Shown here: positions 40,269 to 49,046 of the stretch, piece after piece
Layout: each line of letters opens with the position of its first letter
Numbering within the stretch: position 1 is the first letter of the stretch
Origin: Micromonospora sp. LH3U1
GTDB lineage: Bacteria > Actinomycetota > Actinomycetes > Mycobacteriales > Micromonosporaceae
NCBI RefSeq assembly: GCF_028475105.1
Contig: NZ_CP116936.1
Span: forward strand, 5,269,501 to 5,333,500
Direction: 5' to 3'
DNA length: 64,000 nucleotides
Made by a program: the position numbers and the translations under genes
The notes under the pieces: model-generated
Told to the model about the DNA's origin: nothing
Databases searched by the model: none
What the model saw: only the letters and a program-made list of their open reading frames with translations

Positions 40269-41521
40269 ACCGGCCGTTCGTGTACCGCCAGCAGAAGATC
40301 GCCGGGGTGTACCAGCGGTGCAACCGCGACTGCCCCGCCAACAGGTGCGCCGAGCACCGCTGGGCGTTCCACATCGAGCTGCCCGCCGGGCCAGACGGCC
40401 GCCGCCGGCAGGTCACCAAGGGCGGGTTCCAGACCGGCCGGGAGGCGATGAAAGCCCGCGAGGAGGTTGGGACCGCCGACCGGGACGGGAAGATCAGCGC
40501 GAACCCCCGGACGACCTTCGCTGGCTGGTCCGCCGAATGGTTGGCCGGGAAGATCGAACGGGGCGAGCTGAAACCGTCCAGCGCCCGAGCCCACACCGAC
40601 GCCCTGCGGCTGCACCTGGTCCCCCAGCTCGGCCGGTACAAGCTGACCGAGCTGACCGGGTACCACCTGACCCGGGCGTACGGGGCGATCCTGCGGGACC
40701 GGCGGGCGCAGGTCGCGGAGGCGACCAAGGACGGCCGGAAGGTCCCCCCGTCGATCTCCCCCGCCAGCATCGTCCGGATGCACGGGGTGGTGTCGGGTTG
40801 CCTGCGCAGCGCGGAGAAAGCCGGGCTGGTCCCCCGGAACGTCGCCCCGCACGCGGAGCTGCCGACGTGGCGACCCACCGAGGTCCGCCCATGGACCCCC
40901 GACCAGGCCCGGCAGTTCCTCGACTGGCTCGACCGGCAGTCCGACCGCCTGGCCCCGTTGATCCACCTCGCAGTACACACGGGGCTGCGCCGGGGGGAGC
41001 TGCTCGCCCTCGGCTGGGCGGACGTCGACCTGGACACCGGGACAGCCCGGGTGTGGCGGCAGCGGGTGACCGTCGCCGGGGCAGTCTCGGTGGTCGACCA
41101 CCCGAAGACCCGATCGGGTGAGCGGACCGTCCCGCTGTTCCCGGGGACGGTCGCCGTCCTGCGGCAGTGGCGGGCGCAGCAGAACCGAGAGCGGCTCGCC
41201 TGGGAAGGGGCTTGGAACGACCGGGGGTGGGTGTTCACCCACGAGGACGGGAAGCCGCTGTTCCCGGACACGGTCGGGCGGGTGTTCGCGAAGCGGGCTC
41301 GGCAGGCCGAGCTGCCGCCGCTGCGGTTCCACGACCTGCGGCACACGTTCGCGTCGATCGCGGCGGACGCGGGGGTGCCGATCGAGATGCTGTCGAAGGT
41401 GATGGGTCACGCGAACGTCCGGACGACCCTGCAGCTCTACGCCCACCTGTACCCGGAGACACACCGCCGGGTGGCCGATTTGGTGGGCGAAAAGCTCGCC
41501 AGCAGGGCCGCGACCGGCTAG
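40265..41521 (+). CDS. Tyrosine site-specific integrase
   Basis: A 418-residue phage-type integrase. It has an N-terminal arm-binding and SAM-like core-binding domain (TTFAGWSAEWLAGKIERGEL), then the catalytic domain. The first catalytic Arg lies in HTGLRRGELLALGWADVDL. HDLRHTFASIAADAG gives His-x-x-Arg, VMGHANVRTTLQLYAHL gives the second His and the nucleophile Tyr. AAGGAGG lies just before the GTG at 40265. It ends 64 bp before the attR core and catalyses integration and excision at the 61-bp repeats. Confidence 0.95.
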   Translation: MNRPFVYRQQKIAGVYQRCNRDCPANRCAEHRWAFHIELPAGPDGRRRQVTKGGFQTGREAMKAREEVGTADRDGKISANPRTTFAGWSAEWLAGKIERGELKPSSARAHTDALRLHLVPQLGRYKLTELTGYHLTRAYGAILRDRRAQVAEATKDGRKVPPSISPASIVRMHGVVSGCLRSAEKAGLVPRNVAPHAELPTWRPTEVRPWTPDQARQFLDWLDRQSDRLAPLIHLAVHTGLRRGELLALGWADVDLDTGTARVWRQRVTVAGAVSVVDHPKTRSGERTVPLFPGTVAVLRQWRAQQNRERLAWEGAWNDRGWVFTHEDGKPLFPDTVGRVFAKRARQAELPPLRFHDLRHTFASIAADAGVPIEMLSKVMGHANVRTTLQLYAHLYPETHRRVADLVGEKLASRAATG

Positions 41522-41553
41522 TTCCCTAACGCTCCCCTAGCAAGAACGGACAA

Positions 41554-41586
41554 AGAGCCCCTGCCGTGACCAGCGGCAGGGGCTCT
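41554..41586. terminator. Intrinsic-terminator-like hairpin at the attR edge
   Basis: AGAGCCCCTGCCG (41554-41566) pairs perfectly with CGGCAGGGGCTCT (41574-41586). On the minus strand it is followed by TTTGTCC. The chromosomal attL edge carries a different hairpin (29936-29954) at the same place, so the element brought its own terminator to replace the one it displaced. Confidence 0.65.
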
Positions 41587-41646
41587 GACTTTGGAAGACG
41601 CGACACAACGCACTCCCGGAACCATGCCCTGACGTGTCACGATTCA
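41586..41646. repeat. attR core
   Basis: 61-bp copy of the attL core (one mismatch), 64 bp beyond the integrase stop. On the minus strand it immediately precedes the terminator hairpin, as though it were the 3' end of a transcript, but no tRNA or known ncRNA fold was recognised. Confidence 0.85.
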
Positions 41647-41720
41647 GAGCACGGCGTGCGGACGGGCGCCGAGGGGCAGGGGCGGCCGCGCCGGAAGGCG
41701 CGTTAAAGGGGGATGTCCGG

Positions 41721-42572
41721 GTGTCAGCGGGTGGGGCCCGCCGGGGACGGCGGGACAACGGGCTCGACGCGAACGAGTACGCCGTCGTCGGCGACGTCGA
41801 TCCGCGCGTCGGCGAGCACCTGCTCGACGTGCTGGCCGCCGGCGGGATCGCCGCCTACCTGCAGCCCTCCGCCGACCTCAACCCGGTGACCCGCACCACC
41901 ACCGTTCCGGCCCGGCCGGTCGACCGGCTCTACGTCGACCGCTCGCACCTGACCACCGCACGGGACTACCTGACCCAACTCTCCGACGAGACCGCTCCGG
42001 AGCAGCCGCCAGCCCGCGACGAACCGGACATCGACGCCGAGTGGGCGCGGATCGTGGCGGGCTTCCACACCTCCGCCACGGTCGGCGAACGCCCCTGGCC
42101 GGCCTCGGAGGACGTGGACGAACGGGACACCCTCGACGAGCCGACCGCTGGTCCCTTGGCCCGCTCCGGGTCCGACGAGCCCGGTCCGACCGCCACCGAC
42201 GTCCGCCGGCTACCGTCCGCGACCGACATCTCCGGGATTTCCGTCGGGCGTGGCACGCGGCCGGATGAGCCGTCGCTGCTGGACGGGCTGGACACGTTCG
42301 GCGCCGACCTGCCCGACGACGAGGACGACGAGGGATACCACCCGCCCCCGCCGCCTCCGCTGCCCCGCTTCAGCAAGTACGCCGTGGTCGGCGTGCTCGG
42401 TGTCGTCGTCGGGTTCGTGCTCTTCCTCTTCCCGTGGCTGGTCCCGGTGGACAAGTCGGCGGTCACCCTGTTCGGGTTCACCGGCATTCTGGCCGGCTTC
42501 GTCACGCTGATCTGGCGGCTGCGCCCCGGCGACGAGGACGACGACGACCCGGACAACGGCGCCGTCGTCTGA
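41721..42572 (+). CDS. Two-span membrane protein with N-terminal DUF2007-like domain
   Basis: A 283-residue protein from the GTG at 41721, with a G-rich ribosome site eight bases upstream. The N-terminus (YAVVGDVDPRVGEHLLDVLA, then AAYLQPSADLNPV and DRLYVDRSHLTTARDYL) resembles DUF2007-type domains. A long acidic linker follows, then two membrane helices (YAVVGVLGVVVGFVLFLFPW and TLFGFTGILAGFVTLIWRL) and an acidic tail. It is chromosomal: before integration it faced the 63-residue membrane protein gene at 29625. Function unknown. Confidence 0.68.
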   Translation: MSAGGARRGRRDNGLDANEYAVVGDVDPRVGEHLLDVLAAGGIAAYLQPSADLNPVTRTTTVPARPVDRLYVDRSHLTTARDYLTQLSDETAPEQPPARDEPDIDAEWARIVAGFHTSATVGERPWPASEDVDERDTLDEPTAGPLARSGSDEPGPTATDVRRLPSATDISGISVGRGTRPDEPSLLDGLDTFGADLPDDEDDEGYHPPPPPPLPRFSKYAVVGVLGVVVGFVLFLFPWLVPVDKSAVTLFGFTGILAGFVTLIWRLRPGDEDDDDPDNGAVV

Positions 42573-42721
42573 GGCCGGCCCGCATCCCGGGACAACAGCG
42601 ACCCGCCGGGGCCGTAACAGTGGTGTAACTTACTGTCAGTAGGAATACCGCTGTACGTCACTTCCCCCGCTGACTGACCGGTTTTTCCTTGCTCGCGGCG
42701 GTCAGTCCTCTGCTGATCGGA

Positions 42722-44227
42722 ATGCCCGAGATGCGACAGAGTTCCCTCGTGGTGGTGGCCAACCGCCTCCCCATCGACGACAGCCAGGCGCCCGACGGTG
42801 CCTGCGAGTGGCGCCGCAGCCCAGGTGGGCTGGTCAGCGCGCTGCACCCGCTCCTGCGGCACGCCCCGGCGACCTGGGTCGGCTGGGCCGGCGGCACCGG
42901 GCCGGCCCCCACCCTGCCGGACGTGGACGGCGTCCGGATGCACACCGTCGCGCTCAGCCCGGAAGACCTGCGCGACCACTACGAGGGATTCGCCAACGCC
43001 ACCCTCTGGCCGCTCTACCACGACGCCGTGGAGCAACCGCAGCATCACCGCCGGTGGTGGGAGGCGTACCAGCGGGTCAACCAGCGCTTCGCCGAGGCGA
43101 CCGCCGAGGTGGCCGAGCCGGGCGGCGTGGTCTGGGTGCAGGATTACCACCTGCACCTGGTGCCCGGCCAACTGCGGGCGCTCCGCCCGGACCTGCGCAT
43201 CGGGTTCTTCCTGCACGTGCCGTTCCCACCGCCGGAGCTGTTCATGCAGCTGCCCCGCCGCGCCGAACTGCTGCGCGGCATGCTCGGCGCCGACCTGGTC
43301 GGCTTCCAGCGCGCCCAGGCGGCGCACAACTTCGCCCAACTGGTGACCAAGGTGCTGGAGCTGCCCGCCACCGACCGGCGCATCGGCATCGACGACCGGG
43401 TCGTCCGCATCGGCGCGTTCCCGGTCTCCATCGACACCGCCGAGATGGGCGCGCTCGCCGCCCGCCCGGACGTGGCCGCCCGGGCCCGCCGGCTACGTCA
43501 GGACCTCGGCGACCCCCGGCAGGTCATCCTCAGCGTGGACCGGATGGACTACACCAAGGGCATCGAGCAGCGGCTCAAGGCATACAGCGAACTGCTCGCC
43601 AACGGCGACGTCAAGGTCCGCGACACCGTGCTGGTGCAGGTCGCGATGCCGAGCCGGGAACGCGTCGGCCAATACCAGATCCTGCGGGAGCGGATCGAGC
43701 GCGAGGTGGGCCGGATCAACGGCGAGTTCGGCCGGGTCGGCGAGCCGGCGATCCACTATCTCACCCAGCCCTTCGACCGTGCCGAGCTGGCCGCGCTCTA
43801 CCGCGTCGCCGACGTCATGGCGGTGACGCCGCTGCGCGACGGGATGAACCTCGTCGCCAAGGAGTACGTGGCCGCCCGGGTGGACGACACGGGCGCCCTG
43901 CTGCTCAGCGAGTTCGCCGGCACCGCCGCAGAGCTGTCCCAGGCGTACCTGGTCAACCCGCACGACCTGGAAGGACTCAAGCAGGGCCTCCGTGCGGCGC
44001 TGCGGGCCAGCCCGGCCGACATCACCGAACGGATGCAGGCCATGCGCGCCCACCTGCACCAGCACGACATCCGGGCCTGGGTCCGCTCCTACCTCCGCGC
44101 ACTGGACGAGGGAGGTGCCCTGGTCCGCCTCCTGACCAGCACCGACGCCGACCCCGGTGACACCACCAGGGTGCCCCGACCGGCCACCCCGACCGGCAGC
44201 CCAGCCAGCCACCACACCAGCGGCTGA
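42722..44227 (+). CDS. otsA: Alpha,alpha-trehalose-phosphate synthase
   Basis: A GT20 enzyme making trehalose-6-phosphate from UDP- or GDP-glucose and glucose-6-phosphate. The protein has about 501 residues. It has the N-terminal VVVANRLPIDD with GGLVSALHP, VWVQDYHLHLVPGQLRALRP, FLHVPFPPPELF, the donor-site segment SVDRMDYTKGIEQRLKAY, and DGMNLVAKEYVAAR. The ATG at 42722 is used; another ATG four codons on and a TTG upstream are possible. No otsB is adjacent in the window. Confidence 0.95.
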   Translation: MPEMRQSSLVVVANRLPIDDSQAPDGACEWRRSPGGLVSALHPLLRHAPATWVGWAGGTGPAPTLPDVDGVRMHTVALSPEDLRDHYEGFANATLWPLYHDAVEQPQHHRRWWEAYQRVNQRFAEATAEVAEPGGVVWVQDYHLHLVPGQLRALRPDLRIGFFLHVPFPPPELFMQLPRRAELLRGMLGADLVGFQRAQAAHNFAQLVTKVLELPATDRRIGIDDRVVRIGAFPVSIDTAEMGALAARPDVAARARRLRQDLGDPRQVILSVDRMDYTKGIEQRLKAYSELLANGDVKVRDTVLVQVAMPSRERVGQYQILRERIEREVGRINGEFGRVGEPAIHYLTQPFDRAELAALYRVADVMAVTPLRDGMNLVAKEYVAARVDDTGALLLSEFAGTAAELSQAYLVNPHDLEGLKQGLRAALRASPADITERMQAMRAHLHQHDIRAWVRSYLRALDEGGALVRLLTSTDADPGDTTRVPRPATPTGSPASHHTSG

Positions 44228-44245
44228 CCTGGGCCGCCCGGTGGG

Positions 44246-45058
44246 TCAGTGCGCCGCGGGCTCCTTCTCCAGCCAGTCCAGGATCGCGTCGATCGGCTCG
44301 GCCCACCGCGCGTCCAGCATCAGGTCGTGGCCCATACCGGGAAAGAGCAGCGGGGCCGACCCATAGCGGCGGGCCACCCGGGTCAACGTCGACGCCGGCA
44401 CCACCCGGTCATCCGGGCTGCCCAGCACCAGCACCGGCGGCTCGCCCACGGCCGGCTCGGCCTCCGGCTCACCCAGCAGGGCCCACTGCGCCCGCCGGCC
44501 CGCCCGACCGAGTCGTCCGACGTACCGCCGGGCCTCCTCGTCGGGCAACTCGCGGCTGAACAACTGCCCACGGTTGAGCCGGAGCGGCCCGCCGAACACC
44601 GCCGGCAGCGTGCCCGCCGGGTTGCGGCGCAGCGCCGCACCCAGCACTCCCCACCCACCGAAGACCGGCGCCACCAGCACCGCGCCGCGCGCCGGGTAGC
44701 GGGCCAACGCGTGCGCCACCACCAGGGCCCCGGCGCCGTGCCCCACCAGCACCGCCTGGCGCGGCAGGCCCGCGGCCACCTGGACCACGTCATGGGCGTA
44801 CGCCCGGAGCGTCGCCTCCGGCGCCGGCTCGCTGCCACCGTGCCCGCGCAGGCTCACCGCGTACGCCGGGAAGCCCCGCGACGCGGCGTGACCCAACCAG
44901 TGCTCGGCGAACGCCCACGCGCCGTGCCCGAACCCGGGGACGAAGAGCAGCGGCGGGCGCCCCTCCTCCAGCTCGGGGGTGGCGCTGAGCACCTCCCGAC
45001 GGGCCGGCCGGACCGGGCGGGACCACTCCCGGCCCCGCATGATCCGCAGCTCAGTCAC
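44246..45058 (-). CDS. Alpha/beta hydrolase-fold protein lacking the nucleophile serine
   Basis: A 270-residue protein of the alpha/beta hydrolase fold. An N-terminal strand (PPLLFVPGFGHGAWAFAEHW) gives the oxyanion HG region, followed by YAVSLRGHGGSEPAPE. The nucleophile elbow reads LVGHGAGALV, so the serine of GxSxG is glycine. The acid (GSPDDRVVP) and histidine (FPGMGHDLML) are kept. It may be a non-catalytic or differently acting member. The GTG at 45058 overlaps the monooxygenase stop (GTGA), so the two are coupled. Confidence 0.82.
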   Translation of the reverse strand: MTELRIMRGREWSRPVRPARREVLSATPELEEGRPPLLFVPGFGHGAWAFAEHWLGHAASRGFPAYAVSLRGHGGSEPAPEATLRAYAHDVVQVAAGLPRQAVLVGHGAGALVVAHALARYPARGAVLVAPVFGGWGVLGAALRRNPAGTLPAVFGGPLRLNRGQLFSRELPDEEARRYVGRLGRAGRRAQWALLGEPEAEPAVGEPPVLVLGSPDDRVVPASTLTRVARRYGSAPLLFPGMGHDLMLDARWAEPIDAILDWLEKEPAAH

Positions 45059-46461
45059 TTGCCCTCCAGGTCGACCAGGGCGCGCTGGACGGCGCGCAGA
45101 TAGTCGGCGTGGCCGACCTCGAACCAGTGCCGGCTGCTGTCCTTGACCTGCCCGGAGTAACGCTCCCCAGCCCGTTCGCGCACCCGCTGCGCGAACGCCG
45201 CGGCCCGCTCCGGTCGGTCCCGGCGGGCCCGCAGCAGTCGGGCGAAGAGCACCGTCTGCCAGTGCGACAGGGTGAACAAGCCGGAATCCGGCTGCACCAG
45301 GCCGGCGACCGCCAGCGTCGGATGCCCCGGGGTGAACGCGTTGAGCCACAGCGTGGGCCGGCCAGCCCCTGCGCTGTCACCGAACACCGACGCGTCGAGG
45401 AACTCGAAGCGCGGCAGGTAGCCGGTGGCGAAGATGACCACCTCGGGGTCGATCTCACGGCCGTCGGCCAACTCCACCGCGTACGGGTGGAACCGGGCGA
45501 TGTCGGGTACCGGGCCGATCCCACCGTGGCCCACGTAGTAGACGAGCTGACTGTTCGCGATCGGGTGCGTCTCGTACACCCGGTGGTCCGGCTTGGGCAG
45601 GCCGAAACGGGTCAGGTCGCCGACGGTCAACCGCATCGTCCAGTGGTAGAGCCACTGCCGCACCCGCAGCGGCACGCGCAGCGCCAGCAGGGTGTCGTTC
45701 ACCTGGTCGGCGGGGCGGCCGAGCACGTACTTGGGTGCGTACCAGTAGCCGCGCCGGGTGGAGTGCCAGCAGCGCGATGCCTGCTGGGCTGCCTCGACGG
45801 CGATGTCGCAGCCGGTGTTGCCGGCACCGACCACCAGCACCCGCTTGCCGCGCAGCTGCGCCGGGTCCTTGTAGGACGAGGCGTGCATGATCTCGCCGCG
45901 GAACTGCTCCAGCCCCTCGTAGCGAGGCAGCTTCGGGGACCAGTTGTGGCCGTTGGCGATCACCACGGCGGCGTACCGGGAGGTGCGCTCCGGGCCGTAC
46001 CCGCCGGTGGAGCGGGTGGTCACGTCCCACCGCTCCCCCTCGGCGGGCTCAACCCGGATGACCTCGGTGCCGAACCAGATGTGCGAGCGCAGGTCGAAGT
46101 GGTCGGCGTACCGCTCGAAGTACGACAGCAGTTGGCTGTGGTGCGGGTAGTCCGGCCAGGAGTCCGGCATGGGGAAGTCGGGGAACTGGGTGAACGGCTT
46201 CGACGACAGCAGGTGGGTGCTGGCGTACACCGGGCTGCGGTCGTGCCGCCAGTTCCAGGCGCCGCCGACTCCCGTCTCCCGCTCGTAGCAGTCGACGCCG
46301 AACCCGTGCTCGCGCAGATTCTTGATGGCCGTCAGGCCGCTGGCCCCGGCCCCGATGACGCAGACCGTGTCGCCCCGGTCGGAGACCGGACGGCCGTCGC
46401 CGCTCTGCGCGGACGGGGTCGCCTCCGGGTCGGGCCGGCCGTGGTCGGTGGAGGTGGACAC
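45055..46461 (-). CDS. Flavin-containing monooxygenase
   Basis: A 468-residue class B flavoprotein monooxygenase. The FAD fold is VCVIGAGASGLTAIKNLREH, the NADP fold VLVVGAGNTGCDIAVEAAQQ, and the FMO fingerprint FRGEIMHASSYKD lies between them. A C-terminal FATGYLPRFEFL motif follows. It oxygenates a soft nucleophile or ketone; the substrate is unknown. AAGGAG lies nine bases before the GTG at 46461. The following hydrolase-fold gene overlaps by 4 bp, suggesting that a monooxygenase product is bound or processed by that protein. Confidence 0.9.
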   Translation of the reverse strand: MSTSTDHGRPDPEATPSAQSGDGRPVSDRGDTVCVIGAGASGLTAIKNLREHGFGVDCYERETGVGGAWNWRHDRSPVYASTHLLSSKPFTQFPDFPMPDSWPDYPHHSQLLSYFERYADHFDLRSHIWFGTEVIRVEPAEGERWDVTTRSTGGYGPERTSRYAAVVIANGHNWSPKLPRYEGLEQFRGEIMHASSYKDPAQLRGKRVLVVGAGNTGCDIAVEAAQQASRCWHSTRRGYWYAPKYVLGRPADQVNDTLLALRVPLRVRQWLYHWTMRLTVGDLTRFGLPKPDHRVYETHPIANSQLVYYVGHGGIGPVPDIARFHPYAVELADGREIDPEVVIFATGYLPRFEFLDASVFGDSAGAGRPTLWLNAFTPGHPTLAVAGLVQPDSGLFTLSHWQTVLFARLLRARRDRPERAAAFAQRVRERAGERYSGQVKDSSRHWFEVGHADYLRAVQRALVDLEGK

Positions 46462-46576
46462 CGGGACATCTCCTTTTGTACGGCACGCGTGCCGGTCGCC
46501 GCGAAATCCTCTCCACAACCGAGCCGGATGTCCAGCCCTGACGCGGACAAATCGACGGTCGAACCGAGGTTGGGGG

Positions 46577-47281
46577 TCAGTCGGTGCTGGGCAGCAGCAG
46601 GTCGACCAGGACCGGAAAGTGGTCGCTGGCCCGGCGGGTCTGCGGAGTGTCCACCACGTCGTAGTCGACCACGGTGATCCGCGGGTCGACGAAGAGCGCG
46701 TCGATGCGCCGGCGCGGGTCGACGCAGGAGTAGGTGAGCCGGTCCGCCCGGTCGGCCGCCACGGCGGCGTCGGTCAACCCGCGCGACACGGTCGCCCACG
46801 CAGGCCCGTCCGGACCCTCGTTGAGGTCCGCACCGGCCAGCACCGGGCTGGTCGCCGCGTCCAGCCCACGCTTGAACTCGGCGGCCTGCGCCGGGCGCTC
46901 GGTCGGGTCGGTGGACAGGTGCGAGCCGGCGAGGGTGAACCGGGCGTCGCCGACCCGGCATTCGGCGTACGCGGCGCCGCGCAGATGCCGCCCGGGGGTC
47001 AGCGGGAAGCGCTGGCATCGGGTGTCCCGCACCTGGACCCGCAGGCTGGTCAGCAGCAGGTTGCCCAGCGCGGGCAGCCCGCCGGCGGCCACCACCAGGC
47101 CGAACGACTCGGCCAACGTGGCGGACTTCTGCCGCCACCGGAACCGGCGCGGCCCCTCCTGCACGATCACCACGTCCGGCGTCGCGGCCCGGACCACCGC
47201 CGCCAGCGCGGCGGTGTCGTCACGCTGGCTGTGGATGTTGTACGACACCACGCGCAGCGGCACGCCCGTACCCTGGCCCAT
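46577..47281 (-). CDS. Endonuclease/exonuclease/phosphatase family protein
   Basis: A 234-residue EEP-fold metal-dependent hydrolase. It has the N-terminal LRVVSYNIHSQRDD, the metal Glu in VVIVQEGPRRF, the catalytic HLSTDPTERPAQ, PVLAGADLNEGPDG, and the terminal SDHFPVLVDLLL. Substrate could be nucleic acid, phosphoinositide or sphingolipid. No signal peptide is visible. It starts 12 bp after the ROK kinase stop on the same strand. Confidence 0.83.
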   Translation of the reverse strand: MGQGTGVPLRVVSYNIHSQRDDTAALAAVVRAATPDVVIVQEGPRRFRWRQKSATLAESFGLVVAAGGLPALGNLLLTSLRVQVRDTRCQRFPLTPGRHLRGAAYAECRVGDARFTLAGSHLSTDPTERPAQAAEFKRGLDAATSPVLAGADLNEGPDGPAWATVSRGLTDAAVAADRADRLTYSCVDPRRRIDALFVDPRITVVDYDVVDTPQTRRASDHFPVLVDLLLPSTD

Positions 47282-47292
47282 CCCGGACCGCC

Positions 47293-48240
47293 TCAGAGCC
47301 GGCGGGCCAGATCGGCGGCGCCGATCACCCCGGCGCTGTTGCCCAGCTCGGCCGGGAGCACCTCGGCCACGGGCAGGCGACCGCGCTGGGCGAGCGCGTC
47401 GAGGTACGAGCGGCGGGTCGGGCCGAGCAGCAGGTCACCGGCGTCGATCACACCGCCGCCGACCACCAGGGTCTGCGGGTCGAGGATCTGCGCCATGTCG
47501 GCGAGGCTGGTGCCCAGCCATCGGCCGATCTGCGCGAACGCCTCGGCGGAGATCGGGTCGCCACCCTGCGCGGCGGCGGTCACCATCGGGCCGGTGATCG
47601 CCTCGGCCTCACCGCCGGCCAGGTCCAGCAGCGCGGCGGCCCGGTTGGGCTCCTGCCGGGCGCCGGCCCGGGCGAAGCGCACGAGGGCGCTGCCGCTGGC
47701 GTACTGCTCGATGCAGCCCAGCCGGCCGCAACCGCACTGGTGCCCGTCCGGCACGGCCAGCATGTGGCCCAGCTCCGCGGCGATGCCGTGCGCGCCCCGC
47801 ATCAGCTCGCCGCCGAGGACGATGCCGCCGCCGACGCCGGTGCCGATGGTGAACATGATCATCGAGTCGTCGGCGTCGCGGGCCGCGCCGTAGCGGAACT
47901 CGGCCCAGGCGGCCACGTTCGCGTCGTTCTCCACGATCACGGGAAGACCGACCGCCGTGCTGACGTACTCGCGCAGCGGCTCATCCCGCCAGGCCAGGTT
48001 GGGGGCGAAGAGCACGGTCGAGCGGCTGGCGTCGATCCAACCGGCCGCGCCGATGCCGACGGCCTCGATCGTCCGCCCGGCAGCCAGCTCGCCGACCAGC
48101 TCGATGATGACGTCGCGGGTCTTGCCGACATCATCGGCGGGAGTGTCCCGTCGGGTCTGCACGAGGACCGTGCCGGTGTCGTCCACGACACCGCCGGCCA
48201 CCTTCGTGCCACCGACGTCGACTCCGATGGTCAGCGTCAC
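47293..48240 (-). CDS. ROK family glucokinase
   Basis: A 315-residue sugar kinase. It has ATP-binding IGVDVGGTKVAGGVV, catalytic VIVENDANVAAWAEF, a second phosphate loop FTIGTGVGGGIVLGG, and the ROK zinc motif HQCGCGRLGCIEQYASG preceded by AAELGHM. These match actinobacterial glucokinases, which act in sugar phosphorylation and carbon-catabolite control. The start is a GTG at 48240. Confidence 0.9.
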   Translation of the reverse strand: MTLTIGVDVGGTKVAGGVVDDTGTVLVQTRRDTPADDVGKTRDVIIELVGELAAGRTIEAVGIGAAGWIDASRSTVLFAPNLAWRDEPLREYVSTAVGLPVIVENDANVAAWAEFRYGAARDADDSMIMFTIGTGVGGGIVLGGELMRGAHGIAAELGHMLAVPDGHQCGCGRLGCIEQYASGSALVRFARAGARQEPNRAAALLDLAGGEAEAITGPMVTAAAQGGDPISAEAFAQIGRWLGTSLADMAQILDPQTLVVGGGVIDAGDLLLGPTRRSYLDALAQRGRLPVAEVLPAELGNSAGVIGAADLARRL

Positions 48241-48311
48241 CGCTGCGGCTCCCCTCTGCTGTCCGGCCCGCGTCCCGGCAACGTGCCGGTCCGGGTCGGG
48301 ATGTCCCGCGC

Positions 48312-49016
48312 TCAGGCGCCGTCGCCCGACGCTTCCGCGCCAGCGTCGTCGGGCACCCGCGATGCGGGCACCACGGGGCGGGTGGTCGGTGCCGGTGCGG
48401 TCGCCGACCCGGCCTCGTCGACGGGTGGTGCGGCGGCCGGGGCGAATGGGTTCGCCGTCCGGGTGGCGACCGACCAGACATCCCGCTCCGGCGCCGGCTG
48501 AGAATCATGCACGCTACGGGTGGCATCGCGCCACACGTGATCGTCGCCGGCTGCGGTGGACGGGGCGTTCCGGGCCGGCTCCGGAGGCGCATCGCCGGTG
48601 CTCGCGGCGGGTGCCGTCGGTGGCGGGGCGTTCGGTTCGGATGCCGGCTCGAATGGGCTCGTCGCGGGCGGCTCCGTCGGGGAGAACGCCCGGAGCAGGC
48701 TGGCGACGCCCGCCGCGAGGTCACCGGCGCCGGTCGCGAGGCGTTCGGCGAATTCCGGACTCGGGTCCCGCAACGCGGCGATGCCCCGACAGACCGGGCA
48801 GACGCAGCATTCGGCCGAACCGGTGGCGAAAGCACCACCGGTGCCGGGACGCCCGTCGGGGCCGGAACTGTGACCGAGGACACCGGCCAGCACCCCGCCC
48901 AACGAGCCCAACGCGCCGCCCGCCGAGCCTGCGGAGGCCAGTCGCGCCCCCGCGAGCAGGGTGGCGACCAACCGCTCCGCCTCTTCCCGGGCCGAACCCG
49001 GATCCGTTCCGCCCAC
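48312..49016 (-). CDS. Unknown protein with CxxCPVC motif and disordered tail
   Basis: A 234-residue protein from the GTG at 49016 with GGAGCGAC in front. An N-terminal helical region (AREEAERLVATLLAGARLAS) precedes AECCVCPVCRGIAALRDPSP, whose paired cysteines suggest a small metal site. A helix follows (EFAERLATGAGDLAAGVASL), and the last 110 residues are Pro/Ala/Thr-rich and probably disordered. Its place between the ROK kinase and SRPBCC genes resembles other actinomycetes. Function unknown. Confidence 0.65.
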   Translation of the reverse strand: MGGTDPGSAREEAERLVATLLAGARLASAGSAGGALGSLGGVLAGVLGHSSGPDGRPGTGGAFATGSAECCVCPVCRGIAALRDPSPEFAERLATGAGDLAAGVASLLRAFSPTEPPATSPFEPASEPNAPPPTAPAASTGDAPPEPARNAPSTAAGDDHVWRDATRSVHDSQPAPERDVWSVATRTANPFAPAAAPPVDEAGSATAPAPTTRPVVPASRVPDDAGAEASGDGA

Positions 49017-49046
49017 CGTCGCTCCTCTACCGTGCCACCGGACACG

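Larger units (their letters stand above)
29961..41646. mobile_element. Integrated mobile element bounded by 61-bp att repeats
   Basis: The ends are direct repeats at 29961-30021 and 41586-41646, identical at 60 of 61 bases. Repeat-to-repeat length is 11,625 bp. A tyrosine integrase lies next to attR. The content is compact and phage/plasmid-like: excisionase-like HTH, XRE, RHH, WhiB-like and GntR regulators, a RecA-fold replication ATPase, an SSB-like protein, a sigma-like HTH protein and many small unknown proteins. No FtsK/TraB translocase, capsid, portal or lysis gene is visible, so it is probably not self-transmissible. A phage satellite or mobilisable island are the best descriptions. 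The unoccupied site lies between the 63-residue membrane protein gene and the gene at 41721. Confidence 0.88.

Noticed and set aside
41554..41646. Possible tRNA or tmRNA gene at the att site
   Set aside because: No cloverleaf, T-loop consensus or CCA end could be found on either strand around the core, so no RNA gene is annotated.
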